Source: Mesocentrotus franciscanus | Lineage: Eukaryota > Echinodermata > Echinoidea > Camarodonta > Strongylocentrotidae | Reading direction: 5' to 3' | DNA length: 64,000 nt | NCBI GenBank assembly: GCA_037976565.1 | Contig: CP137672.1 | Coordinates: 18,996,335-19,060,334, forward strand | Shown: piece after piece, positions 1 through 13,640 of the stretch | Numbering within the stretch: position 1 is the first letter of the stretch | Layout of the letters: the number at the start of each line of letters is the position of its first letter | Position numbers and translations under genes: made by a program | Notes under the pieces: model-generated | The model's database searches: none | What the model was told of the DNA's origin: nothing | What the model saw: only the letters and a program-made list of their open reading frames with translations

Positions 1-2770
1 TGTAAATGTTAAACGATGCCTTTAATAGCCATTAACATCTGACACATAACATACTGTACATGTACATGCAATACTACTAGGATATAGGCAGCCAGAGCAT
101 CAAAAACCTGAATCAATTAGGTTCCCTACATCGAATTGCAATCCCAGCATACCCTTGTTTATCTCATTAGCACCTAGCTCTTTTCTAATTTCTTTCTCTC
201 GTCCCACGCACATTTTTCTCTCTCTCTCTCCCAATCCCATGCTACCTGGATGCCCATCGATTGGGGAAGCGATGGCCTGAACCAATGAAGTAGCCAACAT
301 TCCTAGAGGGTCAATACTGCAGAGGCCTGGAATGGACTCCTACAGGAGCATGGTGGGGAGGGGAGGGGTTAGGTTTACAGAAACGGGTTAAGTTTACAGA
401 AACGATTTTTGCTGATAGCAGGAGGTGGTGGGCAATTTACAAGACGGTTTCTGCTGATAGTAATTAAGCTAGCTGCCTCTTCTACATGCAGGCAGTTTCC
501 ATTTCTTTCTTTTTTGGGAGGGGGAGAGCAGGGCAGGGCAAGATTCACAAGAACTATTTCTAGTTGGACATACATACTGTAAAGTTCATGTGAGGAGGGG
601 CATGCACTTGAATGCTTGGGATGCAATCAGAGAATTTTGGGGTGAGAAACACGCACAAAAATGTGGGGACTTTATGCATGGTAGAGTATTTCAGAGTGAA
701 AAAGACACCAGCCCCCTAACAACAAAAATGTGGGGACTTCTTTTGCTTGCTAGAGAATTTTGGAGTGGGGACATGTGCCCTCAGCATCCCCAGAGAAAAC
801 TAGTAAACTACCAACTCCAAGGTGCCTAGAAGTGTGAGGAGGATATGTTGTGACTGTGAGTGTGACACCTACATGTATTCAGAATATCAGTCTCCAAACT
901 AATTTGGCCTAACGATCGACATGCTCTCAACAAGCAATTCAAACTGCTTTAGCGACACGTCCCTTACATTAAGCATGATCTCTCACCTTTTTACAACATT
1001 TACCAATGTATACCAGCCCATCATAATACCCTGTGTACGTGCTCTGAGATAAATGTCAGACACTGAACCCCTGCCATTGTGGGTGTAAACTAGAGCTATG
1101 GACTAGTTTTTCTAGATCAGTAACGTCAATATTTATTACAGCGGATGGCTGAGCCAGACAGTTGCAATGATATTCCATCTGTATACAAACGTTGTTTACA
1201 GTAGGCAATTGCAAGGACTAGCAATTTTGTTCAAGAGAGGCTCATTTTCAATTTCTATAATTGTGAAGGTGAAGTCGGCTTCCTGAAATTCACATGCACA
1301 TTCCCATTTTTTAAAAACCAGAATATTTTGTTAACTTTCTAGATCTCTTTCCGAATCCAACTATTTTTCAAATGATTTTAAAATCTATACAAACATGTAA
1401 AAAAGGGAATCTTTTGACATGTTCAGAATGTCTATTTCTCATGGGAATTTTGGTTAAAGTTAGGGGTCATTTTGAATTATAGGGATTAATTTGCCATTGA
1501 CTAAGTGGTTTCAAGCCCTACAGAAGATACCGGTATATATATATATATTTTTGTGTGTTTAGCTGCTCAAGTACATAATCGGAAATCAAAAAGGAAATAA
1601 GATAATTTTCTTTCCATGACGGTCAGCAGAGCGTAATCTATTTCACAGAAATGACAGATAGCTCACAGCTTTCCTTTTTCAAGAATTGTGTTCAGATACA
1701 TGTGAGACTTTCAACTGAGTACATGTACAGGTATATACCATGCTGTGCATGTGCACAATGTTATACAAAGCATCAGTACTCAGTAGCCATGCCGTAATAT
1801 ATGAATACTATGTCTTTCAGTGTCCTCCCCACCTCCCCAAAGAGAGGGGGTGGAAATGGGGCCAAGGGTGGTTTCCTCCCATAACTCTAAATCGATCCAC
1901 TTAAAAGAAAAACACTTAATAGCATAATTCTTTTTTTTTTAAAGCCCTCATAAAAAATCCAAATGTCCATTGAAAGCATTTCATACTGTAAAATCACTAA
2001 AATCTGCAATAATGTCTAGGCTGGCCTAGAAATAGTGGCCATCAAAAACAAAACCGCACTTTAACCCCCCTGTAATGACTTCTTTCTTTTGGTGTTGGCC
2101 TGAACTACTTCTGATATGTCATATTTGTTTTCATTTTACAACTCATTAGAAAGACTATAATGTCATACATATGCAATGTGTCCATTGCCTCTGCCTATTC
2201 AACATAACGCATCATTACGGTAATGAGATCTTCACAGATCGCTGATTAGCTGACATGCATGGCCTATTTCCAGACATTCAAAAGCAAAATGTATGCTAGA
2301 CACAAAGAGACACACAGAAGGCCCGAAGGTAAAATGAGGTATCCTCATAAGGACAATTAAAAAGTATAGTGATTGATGGGGGCAAATACCAGACAAATTG
2401 ATGAGTTTCCTACGAGACAAGAAAGTGAAATGACTGTCGCTGTGTGAACGTCTAAAGTGACAGCACTCATCCGGGGAGCTACAACTGTACAGCACAATCC
2501 TTTCTTGAACACTCTCATGCATTGTATGATCTTATCATATTAATAAGACATCACTTCTGGGATATGATAATAGTTCTAGAGACTAGGAATTGATTTGACA
2601 ATCATCACAAAACTTGTTCTCATTTTGTAAGGAAGTTCTAAAAGGATATGTTTTAATAGAATTGCCTATTGCAGCGTACAGTTTGGGGCAAACCCATGAT
2701 ATCTGTTTTGCTTTGTTGATTTGCTAAAATACCTGACTGCTATTATTAAAAGAAAGCACTTGTATACATG

Positions 2771-2862
2771 TATGCTTGCAAGAAAGCAACCAGGAGACTG
2801 ATGACTTAATTGGTAATGAGGATTAATGCCTTGCCAAAGTGGATCAGCGCATCGCAAGTTCT
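2771..2862 (-). mobile_element. SINE fragment, same family as 6585..6773
   Basis: Shares, in the same orientation, AGACTGATGACTTAA and GGTAATGAGGATTAATGCC with the element at 6610-6700. The tRNA-like head is missing. Confidence 0.55.
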
Positions 2863-4671
2863 AGTTGACTACATTAAAGTACATGTGCAGTGTCAACACC
2901 AGATCAAATATAAAAGAAAATAATAGTTATCCTGATTCCTGGAAGTAAATTCTGTTCATAATTCCATTATTCTCAGTACACACATGTACATGAACAAGAC
3001 ATACTGTATCATTCAAAATTTTGTTGGATTTGGCCCCCTTCCTTATCAATGCACGATGAAAGCTGCATCAAAACGGATCACTCAAGCGTCCTATCTTCAG
3101 CATGATATGAATAATTGGGTCAAATACAACGCACTGATTCGGACTGTTCAAAATTCATGCAGAAGGGCAAAGATTAATAATCATATGATTATAATAAGGA
3201 ATTCTTGCTACATGTACATATGTACACATTTGACTGCTCTGAACTCTCAAATCATATTAAGCAAAATGAGAAAACTTTCTTTTGTGAAAGGAGTATAAAA
3301 GTTATAGCCAGAAAAACCACTAAAAAAGAGCCTACATGAAGATGTTGCTCAGTTTAATTTTTTAACTTACGTTACAGGTAGCATTGCCGTGTGTGTTTAG
3401 GTCGACATGAAAAATCTCCTTACTGCACACTGTACATTTACAATATGGTTTCAAGTGAAAGCAAGCACACAGTCGTGATTCTAAATAGATGAGATAAGTC
3501 CATTAGCACAGGCACTTTCATAGATATTAATCAATGATAATGGCCGTCTGTTCTATAATATCAACTTCATCACCCATTTGCAATACAAACAAACGTTGTA
3601 CATCTGAGAAATACATGTTGATGATTTAGTTTCTTTACTGGCATTTGCTCGATGCCGATATGCCTGATGGTGGCATATGCTTTATTTTAATGTGCTGTAT
3701 GGTCAACATGTGTATTGTAGAATTGGTTTGAAGATGACACATGCTCCGTACCAAATTGCAACCTTAAAATGGCCAAATACTATTTATAAACTATCCCTTC
3801 AAACTCAAGTCCCTTGCCCTAAATCTTACCTCAAATGCAACCCTAAATCTCAGTACAGAGCAAAAGTTGGGTAACTGTAGAATCATCTAACAACTGAATG
3901 ATTCATTACAAATTGTAGAGCATTGAAACCCCTTTAAACAGACCTAGATAAAATATCGTATCAGGGTCTAGAATAGATGCAAATTGAAATTCCTGAGGAG
4001 CTACACGTACATACATTGTATACACAGATTGTAAGAAAGCCTTCAAGAGCTACACAACACAAACAGTGCGAAGGAAATATATTTTTGTAGAGCAGACACA
4101 GTGAAAGATGTCGCCATTTGAAGAGCTTTCCTACGCAGTCCATTAAAATCCTGGCTTGATAAGTATAATGAAAACGCTAATGGATGAAACGAGCTGAACA
4201 TTAAAGCAAGCAGCATTCTACTAGCTAAATCATCTATAATACTCTGGTGAAAATCGCCTGACATTTATAAGCATTAAGCACATGCTTGGCAATATAGTGG
4301 TGGACTGGTGGTACTTCACTACTTGGGTTGTTTCTCTTCAATTCAAGTGATACAACATCTGGAGTATGTACAACATATACTGTTTGGGTATTAATCATGT
4401 CCCTTTACGCCGGTAACAGATGCTGTTTTAAATCCAAAGTGCAATAAAGGTTACGATAAAAGGTGAAAAAGCACTGCTCATTGCATTAGTTCTGCTTGTT
4501 GAGGGAAAAAAAATAGGCTCGTAAAACTAAAAGAGTCGTAAACGATCATAGCAGAGAAGAAATTCATGTACACTCTTCACAGATTATCATTATAAACTTT
4601 TGAATTAAAATATCTTCCATAACGCTCTTTGAAACCCTCATTGTGCAAAGATTTGACATGGATTGGAAAAG

Positions 4672-4838
4672 ATATATTGAGAGAGAAAAAAAGAGAGAAA
4701 AAAGAGAGAAAGAAAATGGAGGGAGAGGGAGTGAAAAAGGAGAGAGGGGGAGGGAGAGAGGGGGAGGGAGAGAGGGAAGAAGAAAGAGAGGGAGGGGAGA
4801 GCAAGAGAGAGGGGGAGAGCAAGAGAGAGGGGGAGAGC

Positions 4839-4870
<32 letters not shown>

Positions 4871-4871
4871 T
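4672..4871 (+). repeat. Purine (GA/GGGA) tract
   Basis: About 200 bp of almost pure purine ending in (GA)n. Long frames on both strands here are low-complexity artefacts. Confidence 0.9.
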
Positions 4872-5279
4872 ACATGTACAAGTAGAAGAATAGAGTACAA
4901 CCATGATTACCATCTTTCTCTTCTGATACAGTGCTGCTTCACATTCTGATGATAACCACCATAATTAGTGTCTACTTTAATACATGTGCACCATGTACAT
5001 GTACTCATTAAAAGTACCATCAATAATTAGTGAGTGGAGAGGATTATGTAATCAAATGCATTAAAAGCTTGACAAATCTGTCCCCGTTATGATATCTACA
5101 GGGGGGATACAAAATGGTGCCATACAAACATGTACCGTAAACCGGATAAATACTGGTACAGGTACCGGTAATACATGTAGTACAGGAAATACAATCTAAT
5201 ACATGTATGACACATGCTCCTGTGACAACGGTCAATATCCTACATGAACCAATATTTCGACTGCAAACCTGGAGAAAAA

Positions 5280-5410
5280 AACACTGTTCCTAACCATTAC
5301 CCTAACCGTTAAATTATACCCAATAGCCCCTACCCCTCAACTTTGCACCCTTAACCCAGCTCTATATCTTTTGACAAAATAAAGCCCGGAGCAATTGCCA
5401 CTAGAGTATA
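5280..5410 (+). repeat. Dispersed element with degenerate CCTAAC cluster, copy 1
   Basis: CTAACCATTACCCTAACC is followed by ATCTTTTGACAAAATAAAGC and CCGGAGCAATTGCC. A second copy is at about 49110-49230 and a weaker one at about 7255-7340. Confidence 0.55.
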
Positions 5411-5965
5411 CATGTGTGTCGAAACACCATTTAATGAGACATTTCCAGATGCTCCACCACAGAGTAATAGACATGTAAAGCATGTTTGAGAAAATCATGG
5501 AACAAGTCATGCGCATGTACACATGTATGCAGAATTTGATGCCTGGTTTAGAACACGGTCCATGGTTTGAGTGCAGTGATGTAATCAGCAGTAGATGGTA
5601 AAGTACTGAATTTTAAAAAAGGTGCCCCCCCCCCTCCCCTTCCTCCACAAAAGAAGTACTCCTATAAAAGGAGAACACTGCTATCCTCAAGACGCTCGAG
5701 TTGGTGCATATCATCTAGTGTTCAGTTTTTCTGCCCTGTCTTATAAAGAGTTGTGACTGATCTGAAATTGGTTGCATCGGTATGTCTTCCAACCAATCAC
5801 AAACTCCTATCACTTTAGTACAGAGTTGCAACTGAATTTGATACCAAGAAGCAATCAATTTGAATCGATCACAACAGTTTATAAGATGGGGGCCAGGTCT
5901 GCCTGGATACGATACTTTGTCCTCTTGGATGTTGGTCCAAGACTGAAATAATCGAATTTTGTTTC

Positions 5966-5990
5966 TGTACATGTACATGTACATGTATGT
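5966..5990. repeat. (TACATG)n palindromic hexamer tract
   Basis: GTACATGTACATGTACATG. The same self-complementary hexamer recurs widely in the first 25 kb. Confidence 0.9.
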
Positions 5991-6584
5991 AAACCTATAC
6001 ATACAGTACTTTCTTCATTGCATTTAGTTTACAGTGTATACAAACCAGCTATAAAAGTACTGGTCAATTTAAAATTGTTGACCACAACCTGATCCAATAC
6101 TAAAATATCTGGCTCAAATAATGTTATAACCTCCCCCTGCCAAAAAAAAAAAAAAAATCACACTCACACAAAACAGTTGAAAATGCATTGTACACATTGG
6201 AATTGCATCCCTGACAACAACACAACCTGAGTCAACAGGAAACTTTGCCAGACAGACTTAAAATGCCAAGTAAGAACATGATTATGCTACCAAATTTGCA
6301 CATAATTAATGCATCCAACAGCTTTGTGTTGTCATGTTTCATTCCTCCTAACCTAGCACAGCTGTACGTGTACTAAACAAGCACTCATGCACACCTACAT
6401 TTACATTGTATCTCTGATGAAAAGCTAGGTTGGATAGCTCTTTACTAACGAGAATAAATGGGTATGGAATATCGCAGTAATTACAAGGATGTGCAATGTT
6501 TGTATTGCAGACAATTATTGAGCAAGGGCATACTTGATTGTGTGATGGGTTGTTTTTACCTGGCTGCTAATAAACAGAGCATGT

Positions 6585-6773
6585 GTATGCTTGTACATGT
6601 ACATGTATGTAAGTAAGCAATCAGGGGACTGATGGCTTTAAGTCCTCTCCGAGGGACTTGTTAATGAGGGTTAATGCCTTACCCATGGGCTATAGCGCAT
6701 GGATTTGGGTTTCTAACCCGGGACCTCCTGGTTCGTAGACCACTGCTCTGCCACTGAGCCATCGCACCTCAGG
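6585..6773 (-). mobile_element. tRNA-derived SINE
   Basis: Read on the minus strand from 6772 it shows an A box TGGCTCAGTGGC and a B-box-like GGTTAGAAACC at tRNA spacing. A body follows with ...AAGGCATTAACCCTCATTA. The same body recurs at 2771, 31030, 47640 and 52575, so this is a dispersed family. Confidence 0.7.
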
Positions 6774-8625
6774 ATGATGTGCGACACATGCTCCAGAGAC
6801 ATCGTAACGCCTCACTCCTCTTTATAACCTATACATACAGTAGTACACATGCACAACTATTGCCAATAGAGCACAGGGTTGGATGGCTCTTTTCTAATTA
6901 CCAGAATGAATCTTGGGACTCCAATATCGCAGTGATTACAAGGATGTAGACACTGTTCAAGCACAGCAAAGCAGACAATAATCATCTATTCAGAGCCAGC
7001 AGGGTGTTAATTATCTATTAAAGTACCGGTACCGGAATTGCCCTTCTGGCTCCTAACAGACATATCATTAAAGTACAAGGGTAAAGGCAGTATAATAATT
7101 GCTTGTACATGTACATGTACATGCACTCAGGCTAATTGGATGGCACATGCTTCAGAAAAACATTGCTCTGTGATTATTGCACTGAATAATGAATTCATAA
7201 CTTGACAGTATTCAACCCTGGCCTAATAACTACCACTATATTTATTTTGTATTCATCCTAACCATAAACCTGATATTAAAGCCGATGGCAACCAAACCCA
7301 AATCCCATATCTTGGACAAAAGTCCAGAGCAATTTTCCTTTTATTTTGAAGATTAAATCTATCTTTGGCTGCCTGCACAAAGGTGGTAAGTACTACATGT
7401 ACTGTCAATGGCAGTAATGGTTTTCATTCTTGTGGGCAGTCGACCAGGTGATAAAAATGAAAATATGACTGTTTATAAGTTTTATAAATCCTTTCTAGAT
7501 TCATTAATATCACTCAAGAAACCAACAAATTCAGTAAACTGATGTTGCATTAAAAGTTTGCAAGAAAATGTTGATGATCGATTATCCTTCCAATGCACCA
7601 TATCAGAAGGAATTGTTCGTTCTTTGTATAGGGATTGTTCAGACGTGTCCAGTGTACATTAGCCTATACACTGTATGTTGAAGACTTTGGATTTAAATAA
7701 GTCTGGAAGCTCTCCCTTCTTCATTGATTGTGACACAGGTTGATAAACAACTTGAATTATTCATGTTAAGTGCCTCCCTGCTCCCCAGACACACACATAT
7801 ATATATATATACATGTGTTGACATTGTTGTAGCTCCAAGCAAGGAGCTCCTTGCTCAGAGTAATCAATCTACGAGCAGACAGAGAAACAACATCCGTTTC
7901 ATCACGTGCATGTTTTTCCCCTCCTGCTCTAGCTTGCGGTTAGTCAGCATTTTCAAGAACCGACTAATCAATCATATATACACATAAAATCGGTTTGTAA
8001 TTTCTCGCCCACCTGCTTCATAAGAATAACATAATGCCTGTTGGAGCCAGAAGGGGTTTTACCTCTACAATCAGTATTGGAGTTAACACCCTTCTGGCTA
8101 TGAACAGATGATAGACAAGGATTGGCGAAAGATCTTTGAATGCAACATACTTTATCAATTATTTATTGATGAATTGCAGAGTGCCACACTAATGGTATAC
8201 ACATGAAGCAAGTGCCTACAGGTACAATGAACATGTAAATGGGACTGAAATAGCGAATGTACATGTGCTAGTATGCCTGCTTTAATACGCACAGAAACAT
8301 TTGATCATTGTCAAAATGGGATAGTCTTCCAAAGGAAAAAAAGCTCAAGCAGAAAGGACAGAATTTTGGCAGGAAAAAAAAAATCCTGTAGGGAATTTGA
8401 AAAAGTAAAATGATCATTTTAACTTCAAATTAGAAATTTTTAAACTGTTTTTCCTCTAGAAGTAATGTACAACTTTCATTTTTCGAAATAAATATTTCAT
8501 CCATATTGAACTGTTGCGGTATATTATGTAACTTCTCATGATTACCTGTACAAATTTCTACATACAAGTAAATGAACAATGAATGCTTTCAATTCACTAT
8601 ATTTCAATTCATTGATTAGCTACAA

Positions 8626-8647
8626 TGTACATGTACATGTACATGTA
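8626..8647. repeat. (TACATG)n tract
   Basis: TGTACATGTACATGTACATG run, as at 5966. Confidence 0.9.
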
Positions 8648-10110
8648 GATGCCCGTTAAACAATAGATGGATATTTTGCCATAGCACCAAAATATGAAAT
8701 AGTAAACTCGACACACAAAAATTCCAGAATTATACAATACTTTGCCTTCATACAAGTAGTATCATCTAAACCGGACAACCACAAAAATGGTTGATATGGA
8801 TTACCAAAAGCCCAATTCTTATCCAAGATGTACCACAAATTGGCAAAAACAACGGTTGTGGTTTCAAAATTCAAACATTACGATGACATCAGCTTTTTGC
8901 ATTTCGAGGGGTAATAATTAATAAGTCCTTCAGAATGTTTGGGCAAGTCGAGACCTTTGTAAGTTGGGCCAAAAACCTGACCTAAAATTGACACCACACT
9001 GGGAGTTGCATGACTGCTGTACGAGATGCCCCCACAATGCTGCGATATCTTTTGAAACAGTCATTCCACATGTTGTGGTTTGGCTCAAAAACTTTTGATA
9101 CAGAACCCTTAAAAAGTATTCCAGGTGCATGAGTAGAAAGGGCAAAAAATAATTCACACACTGCATCTATTTTTGTAGCATGATTGTATTGCGTTTTATA
9201 CAAGCAATTTTAATACCGAAGGTCAGCTCTAAAATCCTTAAATTGGCAACACTCTGAGAAGTTCATAATCCTTGTTTTTTTAATCAAAATTGCAACATTT
9301 TCCAACTTTTTGAGAAATCTCCTACCCATGAACATGTACTGTATATATTGTTTCAAAGCGTTACATAGAATGAAGCAGTAAAAGAAAAACAAAATTGTTG
9401 CAAATTTGAAGAACAGCATGTGATCAACTTGGCCCTTCAAAAATGCTGTCCTGAAAGGGATATTTGCGTCATTCTATTTGTAAGTACAGAAAAATACTGA
9501 ACAACGCAACCTGCAGTCCCATTCTAAAACTGAAAATACAGTGAAAAAGGCTGAAGGGAGGAGAGGGACTCACTGAGGGGCCTTCCACCAATACAGATCA
9601 GTTTTGCACAGGACATACATCAGAGGACTCCATCACCAGCCACGAATCTGACCTACAAAAGTACAGCTGTGTCAAGGGTACTAGCTACCGGCATCAAAGC
9701 TAATCATCAGTACAAATATTGGTGCATATCTCCAATTCACAGGTACTGCACAAATATTACGATTGTAAAGTCCATATATGCATTCAAATGTACAGTAAGC
9801 AGTCATGAAGTTTAAATGGGATTCAGCTTCTCTCAGTTGAAACAAGGAATGACAAGTTGGTGCATAAATGCAGACCTAGAAAATATCATCTGCTTGAAGG
9901 CCTGTTTGATGTCACAAGGGCGTTACTTACTGTAACTCTGTGCTAATGTCAATGAGTTAACATCCGTTTAGCTCTAAACAGATGATACGTGTGTATTGTA
10001 CCCATGTGCACACTCATTTTCTGTTGCATTATTTGCCACAGGGAACAAGTCAAGGTACATACAGTACAACGTGAATATCATTTCGGTGATGTACTGTATC
10101 TGTTAGGCCT

Positions 10111-10648
10111 TTAAAGGTACTATGTCCCATTTGCAGGCCAAAAAAATGAAAAGGTTAAATTCCAACGGCATTTGAAAGACAATACTAATTTAGAACTTCT
10201 ATTAAAAAGGGGGGCTTGAAAATGTCTTTAAGTGGGAAAATAGCGACTATTGGTTTTCGAATCGACTTAGGAGCTATAGAGCCAGTAAGTAATAGTCTGA
10301 TTTTTCAGACCATTGTACCGAATGGTCGTACGTTTTATGCTGCGCAAAGATTCAATCAGTTTAATTTTGGCCATTACAAGAAGTGGGTTATTGATGTAGA
10401 CAAATGCTCATGTACCCTTTACAGCTCATTTTATGTATGTTATTACCAAAGATGAAAAAAGCCAGTCAGTCACTCAATAGTGTCTGACAGTGAAGTCTAG
10501 CAAGTAAACGGGTTTCCTTGCATAATTTGAATATTAGGACACTGCTAATGTTTAAATTTCACAGATAGGACATACATGACATATTCATAATTCCTGCAAA
10601 GTTCTACAGAATTTGATGTTGGCTGCAAAAGGGACATAGTATCTTTAA
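10111..10648 (+). mobile_element. MITE family 1, copy A (TTAAAGGTAC ends)
   Basis: Terminal inverted repeats are TTAAAGGTACTATGTCCC on the left and GGGACATAGTATCTTTAA on the right, about 25 bp in all, with TTAA at both edges. A second copy in inverted orientation is at 18393..18942. A 79-codon frame inside is not conserved in the other copy and is not a gene. Confidence 0.8.
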
Positions 10649-11778
10649 GGCTTTATTCAGCTGTTGATGTTGTTTGACAAGCTTGATAAGCTTAACAAGA
10701 AAACTTTGAGTTGCTCAGACCATATTGCTTATGACAAGTACTGTACCTACGCATGGAGTCCTATTACATTGTTGTTATTAGTTCGTATTGAACACAGAGA
10801 TGTTCTTTTAAGTAGATCAACGGAATGTAAATCACTGTTGCACGTCAACAAAGCATTCAAGCCAGGAAATATTCTAAATGAACTCAGCAGATGATTGTCA
10901 ATTAATTAAACAGATTCATTATCCACATTACATACAGTTGGGTAATCAATTTGTGTAGTTATCAGAGGGAGGGGGTTAAGGGAGAAAGGGTGAATTACAT
11001 ACATGTACATGTGTATTTATAAAGGAAAATTGACTGGGTAAAAAGAAAAGAAAACATACAAATAAATAAAAGCACAAGGAATCTTTCAAGAAGTTCTAAG
11101 GAAACTCCAGAAAGACAGAGTGGCAGTATATGGGTGTGAGTGGGGAAGGGGAAGGGGGTGGGGGAGAGAGATAGAGAGAGAGAGACATGGCTAGAAAAAA
11201 AGTTAATTACGTCCACATGGCATATATACATATAATGAGTGAGGACCCCCAACACTCCTAGTAATCGTGTTAACCATGGGATCACTCATGGTTCATAACT
11301 TGGGGTAAACTTTGAAGTTTAAAAACCATGCGAACACATGCACACTCCTTTACTACAGTACAAGATAACCTCAAATTAAAAAAAACATGAGCTAAACTTA
11401 AAAGACTCTCATGTGAACCTAGCTACTGTCTATCTTCTCCTTATCATGTTGCTGCTACAAATAGGAAATCCACGGGTCAAGAACATGGAACACAATTAAG
11501 TGTGTCAAGCATTAAATGAGTAATGACAGAAATCTGGGGGATTCTTGTTACTCAGCTTGATTTGCCTCCGAAGTCACACTCAATCCTTTCATGAACATGC
11601 CTAGGACATGTACAGGAGGTGAGCATATATTACACGTATATTACAGTAGCACAATACAGTTTATCCATCTGATTCAAAGGATTACTTACAGATGAAAGAT
11701 TATTTACTAGTGAGCTTGGAATGTAAGCTTACATATCTTAAACTACTTGTACAAGTATATTCTGGAGAACCCCCCTCC

Positions 11779-12053
11779 CATGTTTAGCGTCCTGCCTTTT
11801 TGAAAAATAGGAAGGAGGAGGCCCTATTTTTTTTCTTTTTTTTTTTCAAAATGGCCTGCTCGTTACATTTTCCCAGACAGTCGGGCTATTTTTCCAGACG
11901 GCCACCGGCATTTTTTTTATTTTTCTTTTAAAATCAGAAATAGATCATTTTATCAGTGTTTTTCATGTTTTTTTTCTTACGTTTTTTTTTCAAAAAAAAA
12001 AAAAAAAAAAAAGGCGGCTCCCAAAAAGGGTGCAGGCGGGGACGCTAAACATG
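11779..12053. mobile_element. MITE with CATGTTTAGCGTCC ends
   Basis: The left end CATGTTTAGCGTCCTGCC pairs with the right end GGCGGGGACGCTAAACATG. The interior is T- and A-rich with long homopolymers. It is non-coding. Confidence 0.65.
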
Positions 12054-12360
12054 TATATTTTTTTTAATGGCCTTATAGTTTTTTATTTATTTTTCTGAAC
12101 TGTTTGTCGTTCTAAAGGTGCCTTGAGCATCTCCTGGGACGCAAATATGTGTGTTGGAAATGTTGCTAATATTATTATTACTGTTGTTGTTGTTATTATC
12201 AATATTAAACATACTACAGAGTATTTCCTTTTACAATACATGTGAACACATAGCATATGTGCAACCTACAGTGCTAGCACATACGGTAATTAAAAATAAT
12301 AAAGCAATCTCATTTTGATTAATTTTGGTTACAAAGTCATTTCCTCCTACAAAACACAAT

Positions 12361-12700
12361 GCAGACACATAATCACATTTTCACCTCACATCAATGCCTC
12401 GCTCGGCTATCACACCACAATGATATCATCTCCAATGTTACAGCGTATCTAACCAGCGCCTTCATGCAGCTCAAACTAGTAGCATGTTCACACACTATAG
12501 GAAATTTGTACGCAACCTGTTTAATAGAAACATCATTAAGAATCGCGTTTTCACGCCACATCAATGCCTCGCTCGGCTATCGCAACATTATCATATCATC
12601 TCCAATGTTGTGGTGTCGCTAGAAAGCGCCTTCATGCAGCTCGCACTAGTAGCCCGTTCACATTATAAGAAATTTACACCAAACTCGTACAGTATAAAGA
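12361..12700. repeat. 170-bp tandem duplication, two copies
   Basis: CACATCAATGCCTCGCTCGG, ATATCATCTCCAATGTT, GCGCCTTCATGCAGCTC and ACTAGTAGC recur at a spacing of 170 bp. Copies differ by roughly one base in six. Two overlapping short frames come from this repeat and are not genes. Confidence 0.85.
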
Positions 12701-13177
12701 AACCCTGTAAGGATCATCGTACAGTGAAAGGGGTGTACACATGTTAAAAACAGACAAATCGTATAGGGAAACTAGCTTTGATGACATACATGTGTTCAGT
12801 ATCACCTTAGATGACAGCTGGCAAATCCTCAGTGCACAATCAAGTTAAGCTCCGCCCAGTTATACGTTGTTTGTACGACTGGAAATTCACATTAGAAAAG
12901 GGCCCCGATTCTTTATCAACTTTTCATTCAAAATGATGCTAAAACATTCATTTTGATAACAATTTTCTTGTATGACGTTTCAATGAATGACATTCAGAAA
13001 GAAAACACTAATCGTAAAGCTATACGATGAATTTCGTTAGTCTGAACGGAGGGGAGGAGGTATCACCCGACTGTCTGCCCTTCACGCGTGATCATAATTT
13101 GATTACAGGGCAAGGTGGAAACTCCTTCAATCCATCTCATCGGTTCTTGTTAGCCCTAGTGTATAGTAAACTACACC

Positions 13178-13640
13178 TCCAATCTCATCAAGAAACTTAA
13201 TTAGAACGGAAGGAATGACAGGAAGAGAGAGAGAAAGAGAGCTCTTGCTTTTTATACCTCCTTTAAAGGTTTACTCAATTTCCCTTTTCCCCTTTGAGGT
13301 TGTTTTCTCCTACCACTTCAATACAGTGAAATAACCCTTTTGTTCTTTTTCATCATCGTATCTATACCTACAATGTACATGTAAATGTACAATCTCAAGG
13401 TCTTTTTAAGGAACTTAATTAGAAGAGGGAGTGAGAGAGTGTTGCTTATTTTTTTGTACCTCCTATAACAACCTTCTTTCAGGCATTTTCCTCTTGAAAC
13501 TTGTTTACTCCTACCATTGCAATACAGTTAAATTCACCTATCTCTTTTCCTTTTTCTTCATCGTAATCTACATGTATACACTGTACCTACAATCTCAGAG
13601 TCTAATCAAGGAACTTTATAGATACACGAGAGAGTCGCTT
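13178..13640. repeat. About 207-bp tandem repeat, two copies and a partial third
   Basis: AATCTCA...AAGGAACTTAATTAGA begins units near 13178, 13393 and 13592. CTCCTACCA..TGCAATACAGT and TTCATCGTA..CTACAATGTAC follow in the first two. Confidence 0.7.

Larger units (their letters stand above)
1..10110. other. Noncoding, repeat-rich stretch
   Basis: No exon with protein character on either strand. Apart from the SINE pieces, (GA)n and (TACATG)n tracts listed, it holds only AT-rich unique-looking sequence. Two short hairpins with AGCCAGAAGGG arms are at about 6998-7052 and 8044-8100. The missing PPTC7 exon was sought here and not found. Confidence 0.6.

Noticed and set aside
10216..10455. 79-codon plus frame
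   Set aside because: Lies wholly inside MITE copy A and is not kept open in copy B.
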